From an uncultured Olleya sp. (GTDB taxonomy: Bacteria; Bacteroidota; Bacteroidia; Flavobacteriales; Flavobacteriaceae): 64,000 bases of DNA. The DNA lies in assembly GCA_947503885.1 (NCBI GenBank), contig CANNFD010000003.1, positions 124,001 to 188,000 on the forward strand, read 5' to 3'. Position numbers and translations under genes: made by a program. The notes below the pieces were generated by a model. The model was not told the DNA's origin and did not search any database. It was given only the letters and a program-made list of their open reading frames with translations. Positions 35,535 through 45,164 of the stretch are shown piece by piece; position 1 is the stretch's first letter; the number at the start of each line of letters is the position of its first letter.

Positions 35535-37496
35535 ATGCTTAAACAACTAAAACAAGCCTTATTTCAAGTTTTAGAGTCTAGTCAAAAAAAATTAGATTTT
35601 AAAAATATTAATTACCTACCAAGGTGGGCTATATTGTGTTTTGACAGCTCAATACTACTAATATCTTTATTCTTTACTAAAGTTATTGTTAGTAAAATTC
35701 AAAAAGCAGCATTTTTTAGTTTAGGTTTTTCTTCAGACGAGCTTATTATTGTCTTAATTAATGTGTTGTTTTTTATTTTATTTAGGACTTATGCAGGTTT
35801 AATAAGACACTCTACATTTATAGATGCAGCAAAATTCTTTTTAGCTTCTGTAGCAACATTACTTACTGCTTTAGCGGTATATTATGGTTACCTTTTTTTA
35901 ATAGGAGACGAGTTGTTTTCTATTCCACAACTGTTTATTTATTCCATAGTTTCTTTCTGTGGTCTATTCCTTTTTAGAGTACTTGTAAAGCAAGTTTTTG
36001 AAGTATATCAAAGATATAATGATGCAGAGTCTAGATTAAATGTTTTAGTATATGGTACAGGAGAAAATGCAATAGCAATTGCAAGCGCTTTAAAATCAGA
36101 GAACCCTTCAAGATATAAGATACTGGGTTTTATAGACAAGGATGGTAAAAATAAAAGTAAAGAGATTTTAGGACTGCCAATTATATTTTTAGAACGGAAA
36201 ACAGCTGTTTTACTTAGGATTTATAATGCACAAGCCTTAATTATTGCAGATAATACTCTAACAAAGGAAGAGCATATTAAAATTGTAGATAGTTGCTTAG
36301 AGCATAATTATAAAGTCTTTAGAGCACCTTTATTATCTGATATCGAAAAAAACACAAACCTATCTAATCAAATTCAAAAGATTCAAATTGAAGATATATT
36401 AGAAAGAGACCCTATAAAACTAGACAATAAATTGGTTGCTAAAGAGGTGTTTAATAAATGTATAATTGTTACTGGTGGAGCAGGTTCTATTGGAAGTGAG
36501 ATTGTTAGACAAGTTGCAAGTTATAAGCCTAAAAAACTATTAATTTTAGATCAAGCAGAGTCCCCTTTATATAATATTCAACTAGAAATTAAGCAGAGTT
36601 TTCCTGATTTAGATTTTGAAGCTGTAATAGCAGATGTAAGAAAATTAGAGGTACTAGAAGAGGTCTTTAAAACCCACAACCCTCAAGTAGTATATCATGC
36701 AGCAGCCTATAAGCATGTACCATTAATGGAAAAACATCCATCCGAAGCGATATTTGCTAATGTTTTAGGAACCAAAAATGTAGCAGACTTATCACACCGT
36801 TATAAGGCAGAAAAATTTGTAATGGTATCAACGGATAAAGCAGTAAACCCTAGTAATGTTATGGGGGCTTCAAAACGTATTGCAGAAATCTATGTACAAG
36901 CTTTACAAAATAAAGTTATTGCAGACAGTAAAAGTAAAACCCAATTTGTAACCACAAGATTTGGTAACGTGTTAGGTAGTAATGGATCTGTAGTACCATT
37001 ATTTAAACGCCAAATAGAAGAAGGTGGACCACTTACTATAACTCATCCAGATATTATCAGGTATTTTATGACTATTCCTGAAGCTTGTCAATTGGTACTA
37101 GAAGCTGGAGCAATGGGTAATGGAGGCGAAATCTTTATATTTGATATGGGCGAAGCTGTTAAAATCATCGATTTAGCTAAAAAAATAATTCGTTTAGCAG
37201 GTTTTACTCCATATAAAGATATTGATATAAAAGTGGTTGGTTTAAGACCAGGAGAAAAACTCTACGAAGAGTTGTTAAGCGACAAATCTACAACGCTACC
37301 AACTTATAATAGTAAAATAATGATAGCTAAAGTTGAAAACTGTACACACACAGAGATCAATAAAGACGTTCATGAGTTGATTGTCTTAGCTAAAGAGAAA
37401 GATAAAAACGCAATGGTCATAAAAATGAAAGCAATTGTTCCTGAATTTTTAAGCATGAACTCTGACTTTGAAATTTTTGACAAAAAAATAGTATAA
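35535..37496 (+). CDS. PglF/WbpM-like UDP-GlcNAc 4,6-dehydratase (membrane-bound)
   Basis: The 653-residue protein has four N-terminal membrane spans (about 33-52, 69-90, 100-124, 131-152). A CoA-binding-like Rossmann domain (LVYGTGENAIAIASAL) and a C-terminal SDR dehydratase domain follow. The latter holds TGGAGSIGS (313-321), HAAAYKHVPLMEKHP, and STDKAVNP (432-439). The catalytic tyrosine position is methionine (M443 in MGASKR, K447), as in PglF, WbpM and CapD. It makes UDP-4-keto-6-deoxy-GlcNAc, the entry to bacillosamine and related amino sugars. With the PglE-, PglD- and PglC-like genes just upstream the pathway is complete. Confidence 0.93.
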   Translation: MLKQLKQALFQVLESSQKKLDFKNINYLPRWAILCFDSSILLISLFFTKVIVSKIQKAAFFSLGFSSDELIIVLINVLFFILFRTYAGLIRHSTFIDAAKFFLASVATLLTALAVYYGYLFLIGDELFSIPQLFIYSIVSFCGLFLFRVLVKQVFEVYQRYNDAESRLNVLVYGTGENAIAIASALKSENPSRYKILGFIDKDGKNKSKEILGLPIIFLERKTAVLLRIYNAQALIIADNTLTKEEHIKIVDSCLEHNYKVFRAPLLSDIEKNTNLSNQIQKIQIEDILERDPIKLDNKLVAKEVFNKCIIVTGGAGSIGSEIVRQVASYKPKKLLILDQAESPLYNIQLEIKQSFPDLDFEAVIADVRKLEVLEEVFKTHNPQVVYHAAAYKHVPLMEKHPSEAIFANVLGTKNVADLSHRYKAEKFVMVSTDKAVNPSNVMGASKRIAEIYVQALQNKVIADSKSKTQFVTTRFGNVLGSNGSVVPLFKRQIEEGGPLTITHPDIIRYFMTIPEACQLVLEAGAMGNGGEIFIFDMGEAVKIIDLAKKIIRLAGFTPYKDIDIKVVGLRPGEKLYEELLSDKSTTLPTYNSKIMIAKVENCTHTEINKDVHELIVLAKEKDKNAMVIKMKAIVPEFLSMNSDFEIFDKKIV

Positions 37497-37501
37497 TTTA
37501 A

Positions 37502-38800
37502 ATGAAAATAGCAGTAATTGGTACAGGTTACGTAGGCTTAGTAACTGGTACATGTCTAGCCGAAACCGGAAACGAAGTACTTTGTATAGATATAGACGAA
37601 GCAAAAGTAAAACAAATGCAAGCAGGTGAAGTGCCAATTTACGAGCCTCATCTTGATGTTTTATTTGAAAGAAATATTAAAGCAAACCGTTTAAAATTTT
37701 CAACCAGTTTAGAAGAAGGTCTAGAACACGGAGACATTATTTTTCTAGCACTTCCAACTCCAGAAGATGAAGACGGATCGGCAGACTTAAAATATATTTT
37801 AGGGGTTGCAGATAATATTGGTAAGCTTATAAAAGATTATAAAGTCATAGTAGATAAAAGTACTGTGCCAGTTGGTACGTCTGATAAAGTTAAAGAAGCA
37901 ATAGCAAAAAATGCTAAAGTAGCATTTGATGTAGTTTCAAATCCAGAATTTTTACGCGAGGGGTTTGCTGTAGACGACTTTTTAAAGCCAGAACGCATAG
38001 TTGTGGGGTCTAGTAGCGATCGTGCCACAAAACTAATGGAAAAGCTTTACAAGCCCTATGTAAGATCTGGTAATCCAATAATTATAATGGATGAAAAATC
38101 TGCCGAGCTAACTAAATACGCTTCCAATGCATTTTTAGCAGCAAAAATCACGTTTATGAATGAGATTGCTAACTTTTGCGAAAAAGTAGGTGCAGATGTG
38201 GATAAGGTTAGAATAGGAATGGGTACAGATTCTCGAATAGGTAAACGTTTCTTGTTTCCCGGAATTGGATATGGTGGTTCTTGCTTTCCAAAGGATGTTA
38301 AAGCGCTTCATAAATCTGGTTTAGATAACAATTATAACTTTAAGATTTTAGACGCAGTAATTAATGTTAATGCAAGACAAAAACTAGTATTAATCCCTAA
38401 AATAGAAACTCATTTTAATAATGATTTAAAAGGAAAAAATATTGCAATTTGGGGACTAGCATTTAAGCCAGAAACTGACGACATACGAGAAGCGCCTTCG
38501 TTATATATGATAGATATCTTATTGGAAGCAGGTTGTAATATTACAGCTTTTGACCCAGAGGCTATGCCAAATGTTAAACGTAAATTAGGAGATAAAATTA
38601 AATTTGCAGACAGTATGTATGAGGCATTACAAAACGCAGACGCACTAATAATCTCTACCGAGTGGAGTATTTTTAGAACACCTGACTTTGATAAAATGAA
38701 AAACTTAATGTCCAGTCCAACAATCTTCGATGGTCGTAATTTATACGATGTAAAAGATGTTAAAAACGAAGGGTTTAAATACGTGTCAATAGGAAGATAA
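37502..38800 (+). CDS. ugd: UDP-glucose 6-dehydrogenase
   Basis: The 432-residue enzyme oxidises UDP-glucose to UDP-glucuronate with two NAD+. It has GTGYVGLVTGTCLAETG (7-23), DKSTVPVGT, NPEFLREGFAVDDF, and the catalytic C261 in GYGGSCFPKDV. WGLAFKPETDDIREAPS opens the C-terminal domain. These motifs are of the Ugd type, clearly distinct from the WbpA-like dehydrogenase at 17211. The next gene, starting at the base after its stop, decarboxylates UDP-glucuronate, so the two act in sequence to give UDP-xylose. Confidence 0.96.
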   Translation: MKIAVIGTGYVGLVTGTCLAETGNEVLCIDIDEAKVKQMQAGEVPIYEPHLDVLFERNIKANRLKFSTSLEEGLEHGDIIFLALPTPEDEDGSADLKYILGVADNIGKLIKDYKVIVDKSTVPVGTSDKVKEAIAKNAKVAFDVVSNPEFLREGFAVDDFLKPERIVVGSSSDRATKLMEKLYKPYVRSGNPIIIMDEKSAELTKYASNAFLAAKITFMNEIANFCEKVGADVDKVRIGMGTDSRIGKRFLFPGIGYGGSCFPKDVKALHKSGLDNNYNFKILDAVINVNARQKLVLIPKIETHFNNDLKGKNIAIWGLAFKPETDDIREAPSLYMIDILLEAGCNITAFDPEAMPNVKRKLGDKIKFADSMYEALQNADALIISTEWSIFRTPDFDKMKNLMSSPTIFDGRNLYDVKDVKNEGFKYVSIGR

Positions 38801-39790
38801 ATGAGTCAGAAAAGGGTTTTAATTACAGGAGCAGCAGGTTTTTTAGGGTCACATCTTTGTGACCGCTTTATTACAGAAGGTTACTTTGTTATAGGTATGG
38901 ATAATTTTATTACAGGCGATCCTAAAAATATAGCACACCTGTCTTCAAACCCAAACTTTCTATTCATTCAACATGACGTTACAAATTTTATAAATATAGA
39001 AGGCGATTTAGATTATATCCTTCATTTTGCTTCACCAGCAAGCCCAATAGATTATCTTAAAATTCCTATTCAAACTTTAAAAGTAGGAAGCTTAGGGACG
39101 CATAATTTATTAGGTTTAGCAAAAGCAAAAAATGCTAGATTACTAATAGCATCAACTTCTGAAGTTTACGGAGATCCATTAGTACATCCTCAAACAGAAG
39201 ACTATTACGGTAATGTTAATACCATTGGACCAAGAGGAGTGTATGATGAGGCCAAACGTTTTCAAGAGTCTATAACTATGGCTTATCATAGGTTTCATGG
39301 ACTAGAAACTCGTATTGTTAGAATTTTTAATACCTACGGACCAAGAATGCGACTTAATGATGGGCGTGTAATACCTGCTTTTATGGGGCAAGCACTTCGT
39401 GGAGAAGACTTAACCGTTTTTGGAGATGGTAGTCAAACACGTTCTTTTTGTTATGTAACAGACCAAGTAGAAGGTATTTATAGATTATTATTAAGTGACT
39501 ACGCTAACCCAGTAAATATTGGTAATCCGCACGAAATTACTATAAGTGATTTTGCTGAAGAGATTATTAAACTAACAGGTACAACCCAAAAAGTAATCTA
39601 TAAAGATTTACCAGTAGACGACCCAATGCAACGCCAACCAGACATAACTTTAGCTAAAAAAATATTAGGTTGGGAGCCAAAAGTAGGAAGAGCAGAAGGG
39701 ATGAAAAAAACCTTTGACTATTTTAAAAACTTAACAGAAGCAGAGCTTCATAAAAGTGAGCATAAAGATTTTTCAAATTATAATAAGTAA
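38801..39790 (+). CDS. UDP-glucuronate decarboxylase (UDP-xylose synthase)
   Basis: The 329-residue SDR enzyme has [14 protein letters not shown] (10-23), [31 protein letters not shown], and the catalytic Y148/K152 in [11 protein letters not shown]. The ASPASPxxYxxxPIxT and GPRGxYDEAKR stretches are diagnostic for UXS-type decarboxylases, which convert UDP-glucuronate to UDP-xylose. Its ATG begins directly after the ugd stop. It implies xylose, or free glucuronate upstream of it, in one of the glycans made here. Confidence 0.95.
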   Translation: MSQKRVLITGAAGFLGSHLCDRFITEGYFVIGMDNFITGDPKNIAHLSSNPNFLFIQHDVTNFINIEGDLDYILHFASPASPIDYLKIPIQTLKVGSLGTHNLLGLAKAKNARLLIASTSEVYGDPLVHPQTEDYYGNVNTIGPRGVYDEAKRFQESITMAYHRFHGLETRIVRIFNTYGPRMRLNDGRVIPAFMGQALRGEDLTVFGDGSQTRSFCYVTDQVEGIYRLLLSDYANPVNIGNPHEITISDFAEEIIKLTGTTQKVIYKDLPVDDPMQRQPDITLAKKILGWEPKVGRAEGMKKTFDYFKNLTEAELHKSEHKDFSNYNK

Positions 39791-39796
39791 TATTTT

Positions 39797-41206
39797 ATGG
39801 AGTATAAACGCGGAAGGTACTCTTGGTTGCTTAGACCTTTTCTAATCATTTTTGATATAGTTGTCATTAATGTATTGGCGTTTTACTTTTTTGATTTTAA
39901 CCAATCTAACCTCTATTTTTTCTCAGAAGATATTTTAAATAATAAACATGTATTATATGTTATTTATTCAGTAATTTTTTGGTTAATATCTTCGTCTTTA
40001 ATACGTTTTTATAAAGTATATAGATTTACTTCAACGATAAATATCATAACCCTTTTAGTTAAACAATTTCTAGCTTACGGTGTTATTGTATTTGCTTTTA
40101 TTGGTGCATTTAGAAGTATAGACATACAGGCATTTACAACATTAAAATACCTACTATTTTCTTTCTCACTAATTACTATAATCAAGTTACTTAGTTACTA
40201 TGCATTAAAATCGTATCGTACTTTTTTAAGTGGTAATTTAAGACGTATTATAATTATTGGAAAAGGTGAAGGCGCGCAAGAATTAAAGCAATTAGTTGCA
40301 AACCGAAAAGAGCTAGGTTACACTCTAAAAGCAACATTTGCCGATTCAAACTCTAAAGACTTTACAGGTGATATTAATGCGAGTTTTGAGTTTTTAAAAA
40401 ACGACAAAAGTATTGACGAGATTTATTGTGCAATTGATGAGCTGTCCGAAAAACAAGTCAATGATTATGTTAAGTATGCCGAGATTAATCACTGTAACAT
40501 TAAGTTTATTCCAAAATCTAATAAGTTATTAACTACACGACTTAAAACAGATTATTATAACTATTTACCTATTTTATCAATGCCCGAAATAGCCCTTAAT
40601 AATGAGTTTAATAAGTTTTTAAAACGCGTTTTTGATGTTATATTTTCATTATTAGTAATTATTTTTGTGTTGTCATGGCTAGTACCAATCTTGTTTGTTT
40701 TAATTAAATTAGAAAGTAAAGGACCACTTTTCTATATACACAAACGTAACGGAATTAATTATAAAGAGTTTGATTGCTATAAGTTTAGATCTTTAAAAAC
40801 TAACAAAGTAATCGCTGGGACTTATGTTACTAAAGACGATTCTCGTGTAACAAAAATAGGCGCATTTTTACGTAAAACAAGTTTAGACGAGTTTCCGCAG
40901 TTTTATAACGTTTTAAAAGGAGACATGAGTGTTGTTGGACCACGACCACACATGTTGTCTTATACCGATGATTACTCAAAAAAAATAGACAAATTAAACT
41001 TTATATTTAGGCATAATGTTAAACCTGGTGTTACTGGATTAGCTCAGATTAAAGGGTTTAGAGGCGAAATTAAAAACGATGACGATATTATTAATCGTAT
41101 AAAATATGATAATTTTTATATCGAAAATTGGTCAATAGTTTTAGACATTAAAATTATTTTTCAAACTATGCTAAATGTTTTTAAAGGTCAAAAACAAGCC
41201 TATTAA
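39797..41206 (+). CDS. WcaJ-like undecaprenyl-phosphate sugar phosphotransferase (polytopic)
   Basis: The 469-residue protein has about four N-terminal membrane spans, a CoA-binding-like domain (IIIIGKGEGAQELKQLV) and one more span near residue 280. It ends in the bacterial sugar transferase domain, with [53 protein letters not shown] and KPGVTGLAQIKGFRG. This is the large WcaJ/WbaP layout, which loads glucose- or galactose-1-phosphate on undecaprenyl phosphate. It is the second initiating enzyme in the locus, in addition to the PglC-like protein at 33093. It ends two bases before the GT2 gene. Confidence 0.92.
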   Translation: MEYKRGRYSWLLRPFLIIFDIVVINVLAFYFFDFNQSNLYFFSEDILNNKHVLYVIYSVIFWLISSSLIRFYKVYRFTSTINIITLLVKQFLAYGVIVFAFIGAFRSIDIQAFTTLKYLLFSFSLITIIKLLSYYALKSYRTFLSGNLRRIIIIGKGEGAQELKQLVANRKELGYTLKATFADSNSKDFTGDINASFEFLKNDKSIDEIYCAIDELSEKQVNDYVKYAEINHCNIKFIPKSNKLLTTRLKTDYYNYLPILSMPEIALNNEFNKFLKRVFDVIFSLLVIIFVLSWLVPILFVLIKLESKGPLFYIHKRNGINYKEFDCYKFRSLKTNKVIAGTYVTKDDSRVTKIGAFLRKTSLDEFPQFYNVLKGDMSVVGPRPHMLSYTDDYSKKIDKLNFIFRHNVKPGVTGLAQIKGFRGEIKNDDDIINRIKYDNFYIENWSIVLDIKIIFQTMLNVFKGQKQAY

Positions 41207-41208
41207 TA

Positions 41209-41985
41209 ATGAAGCCATTAGTCTCAATAATAACACCACTTTACAATTCTGAAGCATTTATTGATCAGACTATCAAAAGCATCTTAAATCAAACGTATTC
41301 CAACTGGGAGTTGTTGTTAATTGATGACTGCTCCACAGATAATACCATACAAATAGCAACTAAATACGTAACAACAAATAGTAACATAAAACTGTTGCAA
41401 AACAAAACCAATTCTGGTGCTGCAATATCCAGAAATAATGGTATCACTGAAGCTAAAGGAGATTACATTGCCTTTTTGGACGCTGATGACTTATGGAAAC
41501 CAAAGAAGCTTGAAGTACAAGTCCAATTTATGCAAACTAATAATTGTGATGTCTCTTTTAGTAGTTACGAGCAAATTAATGAAGCTGGACAACCATTAAA
41601 CAAATTTGTAAAAGCATTACCAACATTAAGTTATCACAAATATTTAAAGACCAATTACATTGGTAACTTAACAGGAATGTATAATGTGAACACATTAGGC
41701 AAAATAACAGCGCCTAACCTACGCAAACGACAGGATTGGTTATTGTGGCTGTCTGCCATCAAAAAATCTGGTAAACCTGCTCTAGGTGTCCAAGAATCTT
41801 TAGCCTATTATCGGGTTAGAGCAAATTCTATCTCTTCAAATAAATTAGAGTTATTAAAACATAACTATTGGGTGTATAAAAAAGGCTTAGGCTTTTCAAC
41901 TATAAAATCCTTGTACAGAATGGTAATTTTTATTTGGGAACAGTTTTTTGTAAAATCTAAATTAATCGTTACCACAAAAAAGTAG
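41209..41985 (+). CDS. GT2-family glycosyltransferase
   Basis: The 258-residue GT-A enzyme begins KPLVSIITPLYNSEAFIDQT and has LLIDDCSTDNT, SGAAISRNNGITEAKGDYIAF and the DADD metal-binding motif (LDADDLWKP). RKRQDWLLWL is a further mark of this WcaA/WfgS-like group. It should be an inverting transferase using a nucleotide sugar in the cytoplasm. It is the last plus-strand glycan gene of the locus, and its stop is directly followed by the receptor remnant. Confidence 0.93.
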   Translation: MKPLVSIITPLYNSEAFIDQTIKSILNQTYSNWELLLIDDCSTDNTIQIATKYVTTNSNIKLLQNKTNSGAAISRNNGITEAKGDYIAFLDADDLWKPKKLEVQVQFMQTNNCDVSFSSYEQINEAGQPLNKFVKALPTLSYHKYLKTNYIGNLTGMYNVNTLGKITAPNLRKRQDWLLWLSAIKKSGKPALGVQESLAYYRVRANSISSNKLELLKHNYWVYKKGLGFSTIKSLYRMVIFIWEQFFVKSKLIVTTKK

Positions 41986-41986
41986 T

Positions 41987-42193
41987 TTAAAAGCAGACAA
42001 TACCTATTATTTTTTAGATTTTGAAACGCAATACAAATTGATTGATAAAAAACTAACGTTAGGTATTACCGGTAAAAACTTGTTTGATACCAAACGGTAT
42101 ACTAGTTTTTCTATTAGCGATTTAGGGTCTTCAACAACAGAAGTTAGATTACTACCACGCATGATACTTTTAAAAGCAGAATATAGATTTTAA
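41987..42193 (+). pseudogene. C-terminal remnant of a TonB-dependent receptor
   Basis: Directly after the GT2 stop, in another frame, about 68 codons read as the last strands of an outer-membrane beta-barrel: NTYYFLDFETQYKLIDKKL, LGITGKNLFDTKRYTSFSIS, then TTEVRLLPRMILLKAEYRF and a TAA. NLFDT, the LLPR stretch and a terminal phenylalanine are typical of Bacteroidetes TonB-dependent receptors of 700-1000 residues. No start codon or upstream part exists: the frame closes at 41963. The rest of the gene is missing, presumably replaced by the polysaccharide genes. It ends two bases before the convergent CapK-like gene stop. Confidence 0.78.
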
Positions 42194-42194
42194 C

Positions 42195-43502
42195 CTACAA
42201 TCCAGACCTAAACTGTTTTAGTTTACCACTAACTTCCCGTTCCAAAATAGTTTTCTGCTCAAAAATTAAATTTAAATTAGGTTCCAAATATTTGTCTACA
42301 GCTAATTGTACAGCCTTTTGCTGAGGTTGGCTTAACGCTTCGGTAGCAACATAATCAATTTTAAAGGTATCAATTTCAATTTGTTCGACTATAAACTCTT
42401 TTACATTCGCGTCTTTGGTCATGACGGTTTTAGTCACATAATAAAAGGTTAAACCTGCTGCAATTTTTCCGCTTGGAAGCGTAATAAAATCACTGGTACG
42501 TCCTGTTAGAGCGTCTAAAATTGGACGTTGTAATGTGCTTTTAGTGGACAACTGTCCTAAATCGCCAAGCTCATAACGTATAAAAGGGTGTGCACGATTA
42601 TATAAATCGGTGACCACAATTTTACCAGGTTGACCATAAGGGACTGGTTGGTTGTTATTGTCTAAAATTTCGACATATAAATGGTTGGTATTTACTATCC
42701 AATTGTCGTCTTGGTCCTCAAAAGCAATAAGCCCTAATTCGGCTGCGCCATATTCATTTACAACAGGAATATTAAATTGTGTTTCAAGCAGTTTTTTATC
42801 GTCTTCAAAAAGCATTTCAGAGGTGACAATACAAACAGTTAATGTGGGACAAATGTCTTTTAAAACAATATTTTTATGTTCTAAAAATTTAGCAAATTGC
42901 ACAATAGCACTAGTGTAACCGTTAATGTAATTAAATTTTGTACGTTTAAATTTATGTAATACTTTATTTAAAGCAGCATCACTTAAATCAAATACCGAAA
43001 ACCGAAAACGGTTACCTAACCAATCCTTTAATCGTTCTTTATAATATCCATTGGTATCTAACGGAATGCCATAAAAACGCGCTTGTTTAGAGGTGTTTAG
43101 ATCTATATTAAACCAACTATAGCGTTGCATAAAAGTGACCCAAGTCATGGCATGTGCAAAGTTATCTTTAGCAAACTCAAAAGGGGTTCCGGAAGATCCT
43201 GAGGTTTTATGCTTATGTACGGTTTTTAAAGTATACTTGTTGGATAATCTATTAGCTAAAGGTTGTTGCAAATTAGCTTTGGTTAACACAGGTAAGGCAC
43301 TCCAATCTTTGGTGTCAATCCCTTGACATAAGGTGTTGTAAAATGGTGTGTGCTCTAAATGAAACGTAACGATAGCTTGTAGTTGCTTACTTAGGTAGTT
43401 AGCATAATCAGTTTCGGTAAAATTATCAATAATAGCTTGAGTTTTCCTAGCTTCTTTAACAGGAAATCCTTTTAACCGCAATGACCATTCAAATCGTTTC
43501 AA
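42195..43502 (-). CDS. CapK-like adenylate-forming protein, copy 2
   Basis: The 435-residue protein is a paralogue of the CapK-like protein at 20231. It has KHKTSGSSGTPFEFAKDN as the phosphate-binding loop, VVNEYGAAELGLIAFED, HPFIRYELGDLG and LTGRTSDFITLPSGK. Adenylate-forming enzymes of this type are thought to activate a carboxylate for transfer to a glycan or lipid, but no product is established. It is on the minus strand at the right edge of the locus, converging with the receptor remnant and diverging from purD 113 bases away. Confidence 0.85.
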   Translation of the reverse strand: MKRFEWSLRLKGFPVKEARKTQAIIDNFTETDYANYLSKQLQAIVTFHLEHTPFYNTLCQGIDTKDWSALPVLTKANLQQPLANRLSNKYTLKTVHKHKTSGSSGTPFEFAKDNFAHAMTWVTFMQRYSWFNIDLNTSKQARFYGIPLDTNGYYKERLKDWLGNRFRFSVFDLSDAALNKVLHKFKRTKFNYINGYTSAIVQFAKFLEHKNIVLKDICPTLTVCIVTSEMLFEDDKKLLETQFNIPVVNEYGAAELGLIAFEDQDDNWIVNTNHLYVEILDNNNQPVPYGQPGKIVVTDLYNRAHPFIRYELGDLGQLSTKSTLQRPILDALTGRTSDFITLPSGKIAAGLTFYYVTKTVMTKDANVKEFIVEQIEIDTFKIDYVATEALSQPQQKAVQLAVDKYLEPNLNLIFEQKTILEREVSGKLKQFRSGL

Positions 43503-43577
43503 AACACTATAATTTTTTGTAAAATAAAGAAATAAAAAAGTATTGGATTTAAACTTAACAGAATTCTTTTAAATAAT

Positions 43578-43585
43578 TATTTTTG
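43578..43585 (+). promoter_or_regulatory. -7 box candidate for purD
   Basis: TATTTTTG matches TAnnTTTG, 30 bases before the purD ATG. The expected -33 TTTG is not present. Confidence 0.45.
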
Positions 43586-43615
43586 TACAAACAACAACAA
43601 CACAACATTACTACA

Positions 43616-44887
43616 ATGAATATTTTAATTTTAGGATCAGGAGGAAGAGAACATACTATTGCATGGAAGCTTAAACAAAGCCCAAAATGTAGCTCGCTTT
43701 TTGTAGCACCAGGAAACTCTGGAACTGCACAAATAGCTAAAAATGTACCTGTTAGCGTAACCGATTTTGAAGCCATAAAAGAGGTGGTTTTAAATAACAA
43801 TATTACTATGGTAGTCGTTGGTCCTGAAGACCCTTTAGTATTAGGTATTCATGATTTTTTCTTAGCAGATAACGCACTTAAAAACGTAGCAGTTATTGGG
43901 CCACAACAAGCAGCTGCAACCTTAGAAGGTAGTAAAGAGTTTGCCAAACAGTTTTTATACAGACATAATATTCCAACAGCAGCTTACCAAAGTTTTAATG
44001 CCCAAACAGTAGAGGATGGTTACGCGTTTTTAGAAACCTTAAAACCACCATACGTCCTTAAAGCAGACGGATTAGCAGCAGGTAAAGGTGTTGTAATATT
44101 AGACAATTTAGATAAGGCTAAAGCCGAATTAAAAAGCATGCTAGTGGATGCTAAATTTGGTGAGGCAAGTACTAAAGTGGTTATTGAAGAGTTTTTAGAC
44201 GGAATTGAATTAAGCTGTTTTGTATTAACCGATGGTAAAAACTATAAAATACTACCAACTGCTAAAGATTACAAACGTATTGGCGAAGGTGATACAGGCT
44301 TAAATACAGGCGGAATGGGAGCAGTGTCTCCTGTACCTTTTGCTAATCAAGCGTTTTTAGATAAAGTAGAAAAACAAGTAGTAAAACCTACCATTGCTGG
44401 ATTACAAAAAGATAATTTACCATACAAAGGATTTGTGTTTATTGGATTGATAAAAGTAGGTGATGAGCCTAAGGTTATCGAGTATAACGTACGTTTAGGT
44501 GATCCGGAAACCGAAGTAGTATTGCCAAGACTTAAAAACGATTTGGTGACTGTTTTTGAAGCTGTTGCTAACCAAACTTTAGACCAAATAGAAATAGAAA
44601 TTGATTCCCGTGCAGCAACTACAGTAATGTTAGTGTCAGGTGGTTATCCGGAAGCTTATGATAAAGGAAAAGTGATTACAGGTCTAGAAAACATTCAGGA
44701 TTCTATTGTGTTTCATGCAGGAGCACAAAACAAAGATGGAGTAATTGAAACCTCAGGTGGTCGTGTTATGGCTGTAACTAGTTATGGTGATACGTACAAA
44801 GAGGCCATAAAAAAATCTTACCAAAATATAGAAAAACTACATTTTGATAAGATGTATTATAGAAAAGATATAGGGTTTGACCTATAA
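43616..44887 (+). CDS. purD: Phosphoribosylamine-glycine ligase (GARS)
   Basis: The 423-residue ATP-grasp enzyme joins phosphoribosylamine and glycine in purine synthesis. The ATG at 43616 gives the standard start MNILILGSGGREHTIAWKL, so in-frame upstream codons are not used. Later motifs are VVGPEDPLVLGIHDFF, KADGLAAGKGVVIL, and NTGGMGAVSPVP, and VIEYNVRLGDPETEVVLP closes the ATP-grasp domain. Length is normal. It is the first housekeeping gene to the right of the polysaccharide locus and converges with a small minus-strand gene after three bases, with no terminator between. Confidence 0.97.
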   Translation: MNILILGSGGREHTIAWKLKQSPKCSSLFVAPGNSGTAQIAKNVPVSVTDFEAIKEVVLNNNITMVVVGPEDPLVLGIHDFFLADNALKNVAVIGPQQAAATLEGSKEFAKQFLYRHNIPTAAYQSFNAQTVEDGYAFLETLKPPYVLKADGLAAGKGVVILDNLDKAKAELKSMLVDAKFGEASTKVVIEEFLDGIELSCFVLTDGKNYKILPTAKDYKRIGEGDTGLNTGGMGAVSPVPFANQAFLDKVEKQVVKPTIAGLQKDNLPYKGFVFIGLIKVGDEPKVIEYNVRLGDPETEVVLPRLKNDLVTVFEAVANQTLDQIEIEIDSRAATTVMLVSGGYPEAYDKGKVITGLENIQDSIVFHAGAQNKDGVIETSGGRVMAVTSYGDTYKEAIKKSYQNIEKLHFDKMYYRKDIGFDL

Positions 44888-44890
44888 ATT

Positions 44891-45118
44891 TTATAGATAT
44901 GAGTGCGAAGAGATGCTTTTATCTTCCTCGTTGTTATCAGCATGAGATTTAAGTTGTAGCATCCAATATATAAAAGCTACAAATCCAATAATGATAAATA
45001 CCCATGACATAAAGTTTGCTGCCCACCAGTTTTCTAATTCTAATGCTCTTAATGCGTCATATGGAGCAAATAATACGTCAACAAAAAGGCTTGCTATAGC
45101 TTCAAAAAGATCTTTCAT
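44891..45118 (-). CDS. Small single-span membrane protein (DUF6341-type)
   Basis: The 75-residue protein begins MKDLFEAIASLFVDVLFAPY and has a single membrane span at about 34-55 (FMSWVFIIIGFVAFIYWML), with an acidic, serine-rich tail. I recall this family as DUF6341, a conserved Bacteroidetes protein of unknown role next to purD, DUF6427 and upp. Nothing catalytic can be seen. It converges with purD and diverges from the DUF6427-type gene 46 bases away. Confidence 0.72.
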   Translation of the reverse strand: MKDLFEAIASLFVDVLFAPYDALRALELENWWAANFMSWVFIIIGFVAFIYWMLQLKSHADNNEEDKSISSHSYL

Positions 45119-45164
45119 AATAATATAATAGTATATTTATAATACAAAAATACAAAAAGAGTTA

